A stretch of DNA of 21,701 nt, taken from assembly GCA_003230435.1 (NCBI GenBank), contig QIDW01000054.1, positions 1 through 21,701 on the forward strand. The letters are read 5' to 3'. Positions 13,138 to 20,813 of this stretch are shown here, piece by piece. The notes under the pieces were generated by a model. That model had not been told where the DNA came from, did not search any database, and was given only the letters and a program-made list of their open reading frames with translations. This DNA is from Acidimicrobiia bacterium (lineage in GTDB: Bacteria; Actinomycetota; Acidimicrobiia; Spongiisociales; ZC4RG35). A program made the translations under genes and the position numbers. Each line of letters begins with the position of its first letter. The stretch's first letter is position 1.

Positions 13138-14046
13138 GTGGTTGATATTCCAGAGAGTCTCCTGAGGAGATCTGCGGAGGCGAAGGCCAAAGCTCTTGGC
13201 GTGCCGGTGGAACAGGTGCTGGCTGAGATGAAGGGCGAGGGCCCAGCGGTAGAGGTTCCTCAGGCTCCCGAGCCTTCACCAGCGCCATCATCTCCCCCTG
13301 TGGAGCGGGGAGAGTCGCCGCCGGAAGCGGGGGAGGGGAGCGAAACCCCTGAGCCAGTCGCCGTCGAGGAGGAGGCACCAGCCGCGGTGGCAACAGCGGT
13401 CGAAGACCCTATGGCTGCAGACCAAGGGGACGGGGTCGTCGAAGGCAACGGAGCGGGTGACGCCCAAGTCGCCGCCCTGGTGAGTCCTCGCCCGTCGGTT
13501 CCGCCTACCGGTCTCCCCGAAGGAGTTCGGACACAGCGTCTCCTGACTGTCGTCAAAGCGCGGGCGATTCAGGACGTGAAGGCGGAACCCCACGATAAGA
13601 TAAACACATGGCCGCACTTGATGCTGATCGAGTTTGGTGCCCTCCTCGCCATGACGGCGCTTCTGGTCATCATGGCGGTGGTGATCCACTCGCCTCTGCT
13701 CGACCCTGCCAACTTCAACGCAACGCCAAACCCGTCAAAGGCTCCCTGGTATTTCCTCGGGCTTCAGGAACTCCTCAGCTACTTCGACCCCCAGATCGCT
13801 GGCGTGACTGTGCCCACCATTGTCGGTCTGATCGGATTCATGATGATCCCCTTCATTGACCGTAACCCCTCGACACGGCCAAGCGACCGCAAGTTCGCCA
13901 TCCTCCTCTATTCGATCTTCATCGCAGGCTCTGCGACCCTCACCATCATCGGCGTCCTTTTCAGAGGCAAGGGCTTCAACTTCTCATACCCCTGGAAGGA
14001 TGGGATCTTTTTCGAGGACTTGGCCGATTGGCTGGACTTCGAATGA
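13138..14046 (+). CDS. Subunit-IV-like (C-terminal half of cytochrome b) with N-terminal PE-x-L module
   Basis: In this 302-residue protein, residues 4-35 are a divergent copy of the shared module (IPESLLRRSAEAKAKALGVPVEQVLAEMKG). A linker of about 100 residues rich in Pro/Glu/Ala follows (36-130), then three membrane helices (about 160-184, 222-240, 253-274). The quinol-site region reads NPSKAPWYFLGLQELL (198-213), so the PEWY loop is APWYF, with the nearest acid at E211. The start GTG has AAGGAG 5 bases upstream. It completes cytochrome b together with the previous gene and overlaps the Rieske gene by ATGA. The module is cytoplasmic if the topology follows subunit IV. Confidence 0.9.
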   Translation: MVDIPESLLRRSAEAKAKALGVPVEQVLAEMKGEGPAVEVPQAPEPSPAPSSPPVERGESPPEAGEGSETPEPVAVEEEAPAAVATAVEDPMAADQGDGVVEGNGAGDAQVAALVSPRPSVPPTGLPEGVRTQRLLTVVKARAIQDVKAEPHDKINTWPHLMLIEFGALLAMTALLVIMAVVIHSPLLDPANFNATPNPSKAPWYFLGLQELLSYFDPQIAGVTVPTIVGLIGFMMIPFIDRNPSTRPSDRKFAILLYSIFIAGSATLTIIGVLFRGKGFNFSYPWKDGIFFEDLADWLDFE

Positions 14047-14954
14047 GCCTCGGCAACCTGGTCCTGATTGGTGTGGCTCTCTTTGCCATTCTTGGAGCCG
14101 TTGGAGCGTTCACCATCGCCTTCCGCCGCTCCCAGATTGATCAACCGGTCGACCTTGCCGATCCGACAGCAGGCGTTTCGTCGGAAACTCTCAAAGCCGA
14201 CAAGTCTATGAGCGGGGTGAGGGTCGAACCGTTGCCGGTGCCCGTGGTTGAAGAGACTGTTGATGAGGTCGAGGTCGAGGTCGAGGTCGAGGTCGAGGTC
14301 GAGGTCGAAGAACCGGAGCTGGTCTCAACGGCCATCCGGGTCGTCGAGACACAGAGGGTGGTCGAGGTTTCGCCAGAGGAGGCGGGTGTCACCCGCCGAC
14401 AATTCTTCAACCGGGCGATGAATGTCACCTTCTTCTCTTTCCTCGGAATCATGGGAATCAACTCCCTGGCATTCTTCTGGCCGAAGTTGAGCGGAGGATT
14501 CGGGACCGATGTCGATGCGGGTGCCCTGGCGGACGTGAAAAAACAAGTCTTCGCATCGGATGGTTCGATTATTCCTCTGTTCGTTCCGGAGGCAAAGGCT
14601 TACGTGGTACCGGCTCCGGCCAATCTCTCAGAGCAGTACATCGGCAAGCAGGTCGAAACCGACGGGCTCATGGCACTTTGGCAGCGTTGCGTTCACCTCG
14701 GATGCCGGGTGCCCTGGTGCGGCCCATCGGTGGGCTTCGAATGCCCTTGCCACGGATCGAAGTACAGCTCGGTCGGCGAGTACTTTGCAGGTCCGGCGCC
14801 TCGAAACCTCGATCGTTTTACTGTGGAGATCCGGAACGGCCGTTTCATTATCCAGACGGGGAACATCATCCAGACCGCGCGAGCCCCTTTCATGACGGTC
14901 AAATACCCGCAGGGTCCGAGCTGTATCGGCGCAAGCACCACCTCCGAGGCCTGA
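14043..14954 (+). CDS. Rieske iron-sulfur subunit with acidic (EV)n linker
   Basis: In this 303-residue protein the first helix is at about 5-27. A linker contains a Glu-Val repeat (75-89), then RRQFFNR (118-124, twin-arginine-like) before a second helix (127-147), and the Rieske domain follows. The [2Fe-2S] ligands are C216/H218 (CVHLGC) and C234/H237 (CPCHGS), with the disulfide pair C221/C236; an extra C226 is present. It carries electrons from quinol to a c-type cytochrome. ATG 14043 overlaps the previous stop (ATGA) and is better than the TTG at 14028. The extra N-terminal helix and repeat linker are not in mitochondrial or chloroplast Rieske proteins; actinobacterial QcrA proteins also have extra helices. 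Confidence 0.92.
   Translation: MSLGNLVLIGVALFAILGAVGAFTIAFRRSQIDQPVDLADPTAGVSSETLKADKSMSGVRVEPLPVPVVEETVDEVEVEVEVEVEVEVEEPELVSTAIRVVETQRVVEVSPEEAGVTRRQFFNRAMNVTFFSFLGIMGINSLAFFWPKLSGGFGTDVDAGALADVKKQVFASDGSIIPLFVPEAKAYVVPAPANLSEQYIGKQVETDGLMALWQRCVHLGCRVPWCGPSVGFECPCHGSKYSSVGEYFAGPAPRNLDRFTVEIRNGRFIIQTGNIIQTARAPFMTVKYPQGPSCIGASTTSEA
14265..14306 (+). repeat. Tandem hexanucleotide repeat (GAGGTC)7 inside the Rieske gene
   Basis: Seven perfect copies of GAGGTC encode seven Glu-Val pairs in the linker between the two N-terminal helices. Gain or loss of a unit keeps the frame, so linker length could vary between strains. Confidence 0.9.
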
Positions 14955-14959
14955 GCTAG

Positions 14960-16654
14960 GTGACAGCAGACATCATCACTGTTCTGGCCATCGTTGCCGG
15001 AATCTCCTGGCTTGGGCTGATGGTGGTCTCGGCCTTGCGTAATCGCGGAGGCGAGGAGATTGCTCCCAACCTTCAGCCAGGAATCGACGACCAGCATCTG
15101 GAGACGAGACGTCTCGAGAAGAGCCAGAAAGTGGCCATTATCGGTTCGGCGTTCCTCGCTATCTCCCTTCCCCTCTACTTTCTCGGTGAGACAAACCGCC
15201 AGGAGAATTTTGTCGAAGATTTCGCAACCGAATCCATCGAGCGTGGTGAGGAGTTAGTGGGTGAGTTTGCATGTTTCAGCTGTCACGGCCCGCTCGGTGT
15301 CGGCGGGTCAGCCCCATTCGTCGAGAAACGCTCCGGCGTCACCGTCTCTTGGACCGTACCGTCCCTGAACGACGTCTTGTACCGCTACGACAAGGATGAA
15401 CTCAATTTCTGGATCACTTTTGGCCGCGGGAACACACCCATGCCCCCCTGGGGTCTTGCCGGGGGCGGATCGATGACCGAACAGCAGGTGATTGACGTTG
15501 TCAACTACTTGGTCACGATTCAGGTTTCACAACAGGAAGCGGTCGACAAGACTCCTGGTGCCCTTGCCGCCCAGGTCGCCCGTCTCGAGAATGCCGACCA
15601 GACCTTGGACTCGGCAACCCTTTCTCAGCGTCAGGTGCTCGCCGAGATCGAGCAGGCTCCGGCCGATGCAGCGTTCATCACCTCCATGTCCAAGCAGGCT
15701 CGCGACATTCTGGACACCGCATTTGAGGGGATCGATACAGACGACGACGGATTGTCGGATGTGGCCGAGGTCGAACTTTCGAGCCTCTCTTCGCAGGCAG
15801 TCGACTACTTCAGGGTGGTCGACGCCATAACGCTCGACCCGACCACCCCGGACGCGGAGAAGGCCGATGAGGCCGTTGCCCGGTTGGAGGCCGCCATACC
15901 CGGTGATCCAATTCTGGAGGTTCATCTGGCTGCGATTGAAGGCATCCTCGAGACCGCCGGCGAGGGAGATGACGCCGACGGCGATGGAATCTCTGACGAA
16001 GCCGAGGCAGCTATCAGCGCTCAGATGGCGGAGGCCGCCAGCGCGACGATTCCGCCCGGAATCACCGAGATCGAGCTTGATCCGACGAACCCCGAGTCGG
16101 TCGGCGGCCGACCGGACCAGAAAACTGCCAGTTCGATGGTGGGCGCCCAAGAATCGGTTGCCACCACGACGACGCTCACCGCCGAAAACCAGGACACACT
16201 CCTGACCCAAGAGGAGAATGGTCTCGAATTCCTACTCTCGGCGCAAGACGAACGGCAATGGGAGATCGATATTTCGGGGGTGGCCGCATCGATGGGTGTG
16301 AGCGAGGAGGAGGCAGCCAGGGCGGTCACCTTGTTCAACGCCTCTTGCGCTCGCTGTCATACAGCAGGCTTCAGTGCAGGTGTTCCTTACACACTGGAGG
16401 CCGGCTCTGGCGGTTTCGGACCTGCGCTGTGGGACGGCCGACCGCTAGTGCAATTCGGTGAGGCGCCCGAAGACCCAAATGAGCCGGACCTTCTGATCGA
16501 GTTCCTCATAAAGGGTTCGGAGCCGGAGAAGCCCTATGGTCTGAATGGTTTTGGATCGGGGCGGATGCCGGCATTCGGCGCCACGCTTTCAGCCGCTGAC
16601 CTCGATTTGCTCGCCACTTATGTGCGTGGTGGAAACATGGACGGGAAGGAGTAG
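14960..16654 (+). CDS. Diheme cytochrome c with a thrombospondin-3-like Ca-binding insert
   Basis: The 564-residue protein has two N-terminal membrane helices (about 5-25 and 57-76). The first cytochrome domain has CFSCH (105-109) and TPMPPWG (M161); the second has CARCH (463-467) and GRMPAFG (M536). Between them are about 260 residues with two DxDxDG loops. D259-D261-D263-G-x-x-D267-x-x-E270 is followed by LDPTTPD; D338-D340-D342-G-x-x-D346 is followed by LDPTNP. This is the thrombospondin type 3 / EF-hand-like pattern. It is the expected electron acceptor of the Rieske protein, taking the place of cytochrome c1/f, as in actinobacterial QcrC, which also has two hemes. The start is GTG, 5 bases after the Rieske stop. 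Confidence 0.9.
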   Translation: MTADIITVLAIVAGISWLGLMVVSALRNRGGEEIAPNLQPGIDDQHLETRRLEKSQKVAIIGSAFLAISLPLYFLGETNRQENFVEDFATESIERGEELVGEFACFSCHGPLGVGGSAPFVEKRSGVTVSWTVPSLNDVLYRYDKDELNFWITFGRGNTPMPPWGLAGGGSMTEQQVIDVVNYLVTIQVSQQEAVDKTPGALAAQVARLENADQTLDSATLSQRQVLAEIEQAPADAAFITSMSKQARDILDTAFEGIDTDDDGLSDVAEVELSSLSSQAVDYFRVVDAITLDPTTPDAEKADEAVARLEAAIPGDPILEVHLAAIEGILETAGEGDDADGDGISDEAEAAISAQMAEAASATIPPGITEIELDPTNPESVGGRPDQKTASSMVGAQESVATTTTLTAENQDTLLTQEENGLEFLLSAQDERQWEIDISGVAASMGVSEEEAARAVTLFNASCARCHTAGFSAGVPYTLEAGSGGFGPALWDGRPLVQFGEAPEDPNEPDLLIEFLIKGSEPEKPYGLNGFGSGRMPAFGATLSAADLDLLATYVRGGNMDGKE

Positions 16655-16657
16655 GAG

Positions 16658-17029
16658 ATGTTCTTCCGCGAGCTCTTCAGGTCGCTTTTCTCGGCCAACC
16701 TCTTCGTTACGGGAGTCCTGCTGACGATTGGCGCCGTTGTCCTCTTCTACGGCTCGATGTATATGTTCAATTACACCAACCTGGGCAAGAAGCTCGGATT
16801 CCTGGTCACCGGGGCTGCCATGTTCGGGTGGCTGAGCATCACCTCGCTGCTGTTTGTCATCTACGCTCCGAGAGGGCCAAAGCCCGACAATATCGAGGGG
16901 CTGAACGCCGTTGAGATCCGAGTGATCCCGATCACCTACCTGGCCGTCACTCTTGTCTTCTTCTTCGTGTTTCTGGTTGCTCTTCACCAGTACGAAGAAG
17001 CCCGGGAGGGCGAAGCGGATCAGCCGTAG
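16658..17029 (+). CDS. Small three-helix membrane protein, last gene of the b6-type complex operon
   Basis: The 123-residue protein has helices at about 15-36, 45-68 and 92-109 and a short acidic tail. I do not recognise it. It begins 3 bases after the diheme cytochrome stop with a strong GGAAGGAGTAGGAG Shine-Dalgarno region, and it ends inside the rex gene end (10-base convergent overlap). It is probably a small accessory subunit of the complex. Confidence 0.75.
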   Translation: MFFRELFRSLFSANLFVTGVLLTIGAVVLFYGSMYMFNYTNLGKKLGFLVTGAAMFGWLSITSLLFVIYAPRGPKPDNIEGLNAVEIRVIPITYLAVTLVFFFVFLVALHQYEEAREGEADQP

Positions 17030-17628
17030 TAGCTGAGTATCTGCAACTCGGTCGACAGGTCGACCTGACGCACTGCCACGCCCTCGGGAACATTCACCCG
17101 GACGGGTGCGAAGTTGAGGATCGAGCGAACACCTTCCTTGACCAAGAGATCTGTCACGCTCTGGGCCGCGTTGGCTGGGACGGCCACGATGGCTAGGTCG
17201 AAACACCCGACCTTGCAGTCCATTGGCATGGCTTCCATCGGCTGGATCGGCACATCTCCGATGCTCCGTCCGACTCTGTTGGGGTCGTTGTCATAGATGG
17301 CCGCCACGTCGAATCCGCGCTTTGCCAGTCCGTCGTAGCGTGCCAGCGCTGTGCCCAGGTTGCCGGCCCCGATGATCGCTACCAGTCGCCGGCTCTCGAT
17401 TCCGAGTTCCCTCCTTATTCGATCACCCAACGAGGTAACCGAATATCCCACTCCTCTCGTGCCCTGAAATCCGAGATCGGAGAGGTCTCGCCGAACATTG
17501 GCGGCATTGACCCCGGCCGCAACTGCCAGGTCATCGGAGCTCACCGTCTCCTGAGCGCCCCTCAGTTCCTCTAGGAGTTGGAGGTAGCGAGGAAGTCTGG
17601 AGACTGTGGCGTGGGAGATGCCGCTCAT
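17020..17628 (-). CDS. rex: Redox-sensing transcriptional repressor Rex
   Basis: The 202-residue protein has an N-terminal winged helix (about 5-75; VNAANVRRDLSDLGFQGTRGVGY is the family hallmark) and a Rossmann domain with GAGNLG (87-92). The C-terminal helix (VDLSTELQILSYYG) inserts in the dimer partner. In Gram-positives Rex leaves DNA when NADH is high and controls genes for respiration and NADH oxidation. In Streptomyces this includes nuo. A matching operator lies at 20770-20787 before nuoA in this window. ATG 17628 has TATCGT 7 bases upstream. Gene order and divergent transcription from the reductase gene do not show autoregulation, and I see no operator here. Confidence 0.95.
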   Translation of the reverse strand: MSGISHATVSRLPRYLQLLEELRGAQETVSSDDLAVAAGVNAANVRRDLSDLGFQGTRGVGYSVTSLGDRIRRELGIESRRLVAIIGAGNLGTALARYDGLAKRGFDVAAIYDNDPNRVGRSIGDVPIQPMEAMPMDCKVGCFDLAIVAVPANAAQSVTDLLVKEGVRSILNFAPVRVNVPEGVAVRQVDLSTELQILSYYG

Positions 17629-17635
17629 CGAAACG

Positions 17636-17641
17636 ACGATA
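17636..17641 (-). promoter_or_regulatory. Putative -10 box (leaderless) of rex
   Basis: TATCGT on the minus strand, then 7 bases, then ATG at 17628. No Shine-Dalgarno sequence. Confidence 0.4.
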
Positions 17642-17674
17642 CCTCCGGCATTCGGTCTAGCTGTTCCTCCCTTC

Positions 17675-17680
17675 TACGCT
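17675..17680 (+). promoter_or_regulatory. Putative -10 box (leaderless) of the geranylgeranyl-reductase-family gene
   Basis: TACGCT, then 10 bases, then ATG at 17691. The same hexamer occurs before the MoaD-fusion gene. Confidence 0.35.
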
Positions 17681-17690
17681 CCTCTCGTGT

Positions 17691-18929
17691 ATGCCCTCCC
17701 CCTCAGTTCTCATCGTCGGTGGCGGTCCTGCCGGGTCGTCAGCCGCTTTCTGGCTGGCTCGCGCGGGTCACGACGTAACGCTGGTCGAGAAGATGGCGTA
17801 CCCCCGCGACAAGACCTGTGGTGACGCGCTAACCCCTCGTGCCATTCTCCAGCTTCAGGACATGGGGTTCGACTTCGACTTGTCTGAGTTCCACAAGATC
17901 ACCGGGCTTCGCTCATACGCCGGTGACGACCTCATGATCGAGATGCCGTGGCCAGATCACAGCAGGTTCCCCAACTGGGGCGGGATGATGCGTCGGCGGG
18001 ATCTCGACCTTCAGGTGGCTCGTCTTGCCGAGAAGCAGGGAGTGGTGATTCGGGAGAAGACAACCGCTACTCCTGTCATCGAGGGGGGGACTATGACCGC
18101 TGTCGCCCTGGCAAACGGTGGAGATGAAGAGGTCTTGACGCCTGACGTGACCGTCATTGCTGATGGGTCGATGAACCGCTTCGGGCGCGAACTGGGTACG
18201 TCGAGACGGAAGGATTACCCGATGGGGATGGCCGTCCGGGGTTATTACTCGTCACCCAGGTCGGACGATCCCTTCCTGGAGAATCAGTTGGATCTTCGCG
18301 ACTCGACTGGCGCAACGATGCCCGGTTACGGGTGGGTGTTTCCCCTCGGAGACGGAACTGTGAACGTTGGAGTGGGGCTTTTATCCACTTTCAAGAGGTG
18401 GAAACATGTCAATACGACCCACATGATGAATGACTACGTGGTTTCGGCCCCCGACTATTGGGCGTTGACAGAGGAGTCGCGCTTGACCAAGCCTGTCGGT
18501 GGGAAACTGACGATGGCTTTCTCAAAAGGCCCTCTTGTCGGATCCAACTGGATAACAATCGGGGACGCAGCCGGCGCTATCAACCCGTGGAACGGCGAGG
18601 GTATTTCCTACGCATATGAGACGGGTCGTATTGCCGCCGAGTATGTCGGACAGGTCGTCGGCAACGACGAGAAGGGGGCGCTCCAGCGGTATCCGCAACG
18701 GCTCGAAGACGAATACGGGCTCTACTACAAAATGGCCCGGATCTTCGTCAAGCTCATCGGGCATCCGTCCGTGATGCGGACCCTGGCGTACACCGGCCTC
18801 CAAAACCGTCCACTCATGGAGTGGACATTGAAAGTCATGGCCAATCTCCTGGACGAAGATGAGAAGCGGATAGGCGAAAGGGCCTACAACTCCCTTGCCG
18901 CCATCGTCAGGACTCTTCCAACGGCCTGA
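17691..18929 (+). CDS. Geranylgeranyl reductase family flavoprotein (possibly menaquinone-tail reductase)
   Basis: This 412-residue protein has an N-terminal FAD dinucleotide fold GGGPAGSSAAF (10-20), with VTLVEK closing the first beta-alpha-beta unit. KTCGDALTPRA matches the family K-x-C-G-x-x-x-xPRA signature, and WITIGDAAGAINPWNGEGI (near 280-298) binds the FAD phosphates. The family saturates isoprenoid chains; its mycobacterial member MenJ reduces one double bond of the menaquinone tail. Proximity to rex, nuo and the quinol:cytochrome operon makes a quinone role attractive, but an archaeal-type lipid or carotenoid substrate cannot be excluded. It is divergent from rex with 62 bases between start codons. 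Confidence 0.88.
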   Translation: MPSPSVLIVGGGPAGSSAAFWLARAGHDVTLVEKMAYPRDKTCGDALTPRAILQLQDMGFDFDLSEFHKITGLRSYAGDDLMIEMPWPDHSRFPNWGGMMRRRDLDLQVARLAEKQGVVIREKTTATPVIEGGTMTAVALANGGDEEVLTPDVTVIADGSMNRFGRELGTSRRKDYPMGMAVRGYYSSPRSDDPFLENQLDLRDSTGATMPGYGWVFPLGDGTVNVGVGLLSTFKRWKHVNTTHMMNDYVVSAPDYWALTEESRLTKPVGGKLTMAFSKGPLVGSNWITIGDAAGAINPWNGEGISYAYETGRIAAEYVGQVVGNDEKGALQRYPQRLEDEYGLYYKMARIFVKLIGHPSVMRTLAYTGLQNRPLMEWTLKVMANLLDEDEKRIGERAYNSLAAIVRTLPTA

Positions 18930-18947
18930 AGGACGTTCCCCGACCCC

Positions 18948-18953
18948 TATCAT
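18948..18953 (+). promoter_or_regulatory. Putative -10 box (leaderless) of the HAD dehalogenase gene
   Basis: TATCAT, then 8 bases, then ATG at 18962, in the 32-base gap after the reductase gene. Confidence 0.4.
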
Positions 18954-18961
18954 GGGCGTCG

Positions 18962-19654
18962 ATGAGTCGACCCGCGCTACTCGCCTTCGATGTCAACGAA
19001 ACCCTGTTGAGCCTCGCCCCAATCAAAGCCAAGTTCGATGATGCTTTCGGGATTGGCGCTCCTGTAGGTGAGTGGTTTGCGCGCATGCTTCACGGCTCGC
19101 TTGTAGCGAACCATGTGGGGGACTATCGGTCCTTTGCCGAGATCGGTACCGAGTCATTGATCACAGTGGCCAAGAAGAGGGGTCTGGCCATGCGCGGAGA
19201 GGACGCCAGGGCGATCGTGTCGACAATGACGAGCCTGCCCCCTCATCCCGAGGTTTACAACGCGCTGGAACGACTGTTCGACGCCGACTTCGTGATGGTT
19301 GCACTGACCAATGGCTCGACGAAAGCGGCGAACGACCAGATCGAGAACGCCGGGCTACATCCCTTCATTCGGCGGGTCGTCTCTGTGGAGGAGGTGAGCC
19401 GATTCAAGCCGGCGCCCGAGCCCTATCACCACGCTGCCGATGTGATGGGGGTTGAGATTGCCGACATGATGTTGGTCGCTGCCCACGATTGGGATTGTGC
19501 CGGGGCGGTTGCAGCGGGCGCTCGGTCGGCCTTCGTGCAGCGCTCAGGTGTGGTGTGGAGCCTCCCCGGTGAGCCACCGGAGCTGGTCGTCGAGGACATC
19601 GCCGGTTTGGCCGACGCTCTCACGGGCTCGGCGAGCACGCCGATCCGACTGTAA
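18962..19654 (+). CDS. Haloacid dehalogenase type II (HAD superfamily)
   Basis: This 230-residue protein has the nucleophile D10 in AFDVNETLL, R41 in the cap region, T116/N117/G118/S119 (ALTNGS), K149 in FKPAPEPY and the acidic AAHDWD (173-178). All four HAD motifs are present. The family (L-2-haloacid dehalogenase type) hydrolyses 2-haloacids to hydroxyacids. In place of the S-x-N of classical L-DEX enzymes the last motif has AHDWD, which is common in uncharacterised members, so the substrate may differ. Its own -10 box suggests separate transcription. It converges on the crotonase gene across 31 bases. Confidence 0.85.
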   Translation: MSRPALLAFDVNETLLSLAPIKAKFDDAFGIGAPVGEWFARMLHGSLVANHVGDYRSFAEIGTESLITVAKKRGLAMRGEDARAIVSTMTSLPPHPEVYNALERLFDADFVMVALTNGSTKAANDQIENAGLHPFIRRVVSVEEVSRFKPAPEPYHHAADVMGVEIADMMLVAAHDWDCAGAVAAGARSAFVQRSGVVWSLPGEPPELVVEDIAGLADALTGSASTPIRL

Positions 19655-19685
19655 GAACGGAACTACTCCCCAGACGTTGTGCCGG

Positions 19686-20534
19686 TCAGGTCCGGCGAGA
19701 GCCGTAGTCACCGAACGGGTCATCGCGATCTCGTACAGCGTCGCGCCACCCACTCTCCTTTGCGTGGGCGACGAAGTCGATGCCCTCCTGTGTATGGCGG
19801 GCCACACCGTCGAAGAGGACACCGAGAAGGCGGCTCGTTTCTGGTTGGTACTGGTGGCTGGCCACGTCATTGCAGAGCCACTTCATCATCTGTAGCTGGT
19901 TCATGGGGAGCAGCGCCATGCGCTGAGCGAGGGCCGACGTGTGCTCCACCAGGTCCTTGTCTGGAACGCACTCGAGTACCAGACCGATTCGAGCCGCTTC
20001 TGAGCCATCGATCTCGTCACCCGTGAACAAATAGCGTTTCGCCCGCTCGAGTCCGAGGCGGGCGATCCAAAGCCACGGCGCTTCGGGCACACCCCAGACC
20101 CGCGCTGGTGGATAGCCAAAGCGAGCGGACTCGGCGGCCACGATCAGGTCCGTGTTGAGGATCATGTCGGTTCCCCCGGCCACACACCAGCCATGCACGG
20201 CAGCGATCGTCGGCTTGGAGATCTCCTGAAGTTTGGCGAACGTGTCGGCATAGCGCCTGATCTGGCGGAGATCCGCAACGGAGTCCCACGCCCGTGCCTG
20301 ACCGTCGCCGTCGTCGGCCTGAGCGGTCGTCGACCAGTCGAGGTCGAACCCGGCACAGAACGCCTTTCCCTCTGCCCGCACCAGCACAACCTTGACGATG
20401 TCGGATCGGTCGGCTTCGTCGAGTGCCGTGCCGAGTTCGTCGCGGAGCTCCGGGGTGATGGTGTTGTACTCATCCGGCCTGCACAACACGAGGTGTCGCA
20501 CAGCCCCATCGTCCTCGATTCGGATTGCTGTCAT
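19686..20534 (-). CDS. Crotonase (enoyl-CoA hydratase/isomerase) family protein
   Basis: This 282-residue protein has a crotonase core: LCRPDEYNTITPEL, AFCAGFDLDW (59-67, oxyanion loop 1) and AAVHGWCVAGGTDMILNTD (111-129, oxyanion loop 2). FGYPPARVWGVPEAPW follows, then FTGDEIDGSEAARIGLV. The positions of the two catalytic Glu of mitochondrial enoyl-CoA hydratase are Asp (GGTD, D123) and probably Pro in YPPARVWG, so classical hydratase chemistry is doubtful and the substrate is unknown. ATG 20534 is preceded by GGAAGGGAG at good spacing. The C-terminus is long and charged (DRDDPFGDYGSRRT). Confidence 0.85.
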   Translation of the reverse strand: MTAIRIEDDGAVRHLVLCRPDEYNTITPELRDELGTALDEADRSDIVKVVLVRAEGKAFCAGFDLDWSTTAQADDGDGQARAWDSVADLRQIRRYADTFAKLQEISKPTIAAVHGWCVAGGTDMILNTDLIVAAESARFGYPPARVWGVPEAPWLWIARLGLERAKRYLFTGDEIDGSEAARIGLVLECVPDKDLVEHTSALAQRMALLPMNQLQMMKWLCNDVASHQYQPETSRLLGVLFDGVARHTQEGIDFVAHAKESGWRDAVRDRDDPFGDYGSRRT

Positions 20535-20581
20535 GAGTGCTCCCTTCCTCGGATCCCACTTTTGCGATGGGCCCTCGCAGT

Positions 20582-20657
20582 GTCTGCGCGCCAGACAGGA
20601 TCGACCCGAGAGTACGTCTCGAAGGTATTGAAGTGTGGGTCCCGGCCATATGGGACC
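20582..20657. promoter_or_regulatory. Three short inverted repeats in the crotonase/nuoA intergenic region
   Basis: GTCTG-cgcgc-CAGAC (20582-20596), CGAGA-gtacg-TCTCG (20607-20621) and GGTCCC-ggccatat-GGGACC (20638-20657) follow one another in the roughly 280-base divergent region. They may be operators or RNA hairpins. No gene fits here. Confidence 0.3.
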
Positions 20658-20769
20658 GCGGTTCACGCAAACGGGAGGCCTCTCATCACCGGATTCGAGG
20701 CGAACACTGACCGCCTGAGCCTCCACAGTGGCGCCAATGATCTTCAGATCGAAAGCCGTCGAGAGAAGT

Positions 20770-20787
20770 TTGCGAATTACCTCACAA
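20770..20787 (+). promoter_or_regulatory. Rex operator (ROP) upstream of nuoA
   Basis: TTGCGAATTACCTCACAA matches the Rex consensus TTGTGAANNNNTTCACAA at 12 of 14 defined positions. It overlaps the expected -35 region of the putative nuoA promoter (-10 TAAGCT at 20801). rex is encoded at 17020-17628, and nuo is a known Rex target in Streptomyces. Confidence 0.65.
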
Positions 20788-20800
20788 GCTATGGCCGTTC

Positions 20801-20806
20801 TAAGCT
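20801..20806 (+). promoter_or_regulatory. Putative -10 box (leaderless) of nuoA
   Basis: TAAGCT, then 7 bases, then GTG at 20814. No Shine-Dalgarno sequence. The Rex operator ends 13 bases upstream. Confidence 0.45.
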
Positions 20807-20813
20807 CCGAATC

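Noticed and set aside
20193..20813. Long N-terminal extension of NuoA
   Set aside because: The open frame is antisense to the crotonase gene and has no NuoA similarity before GTG 20814.
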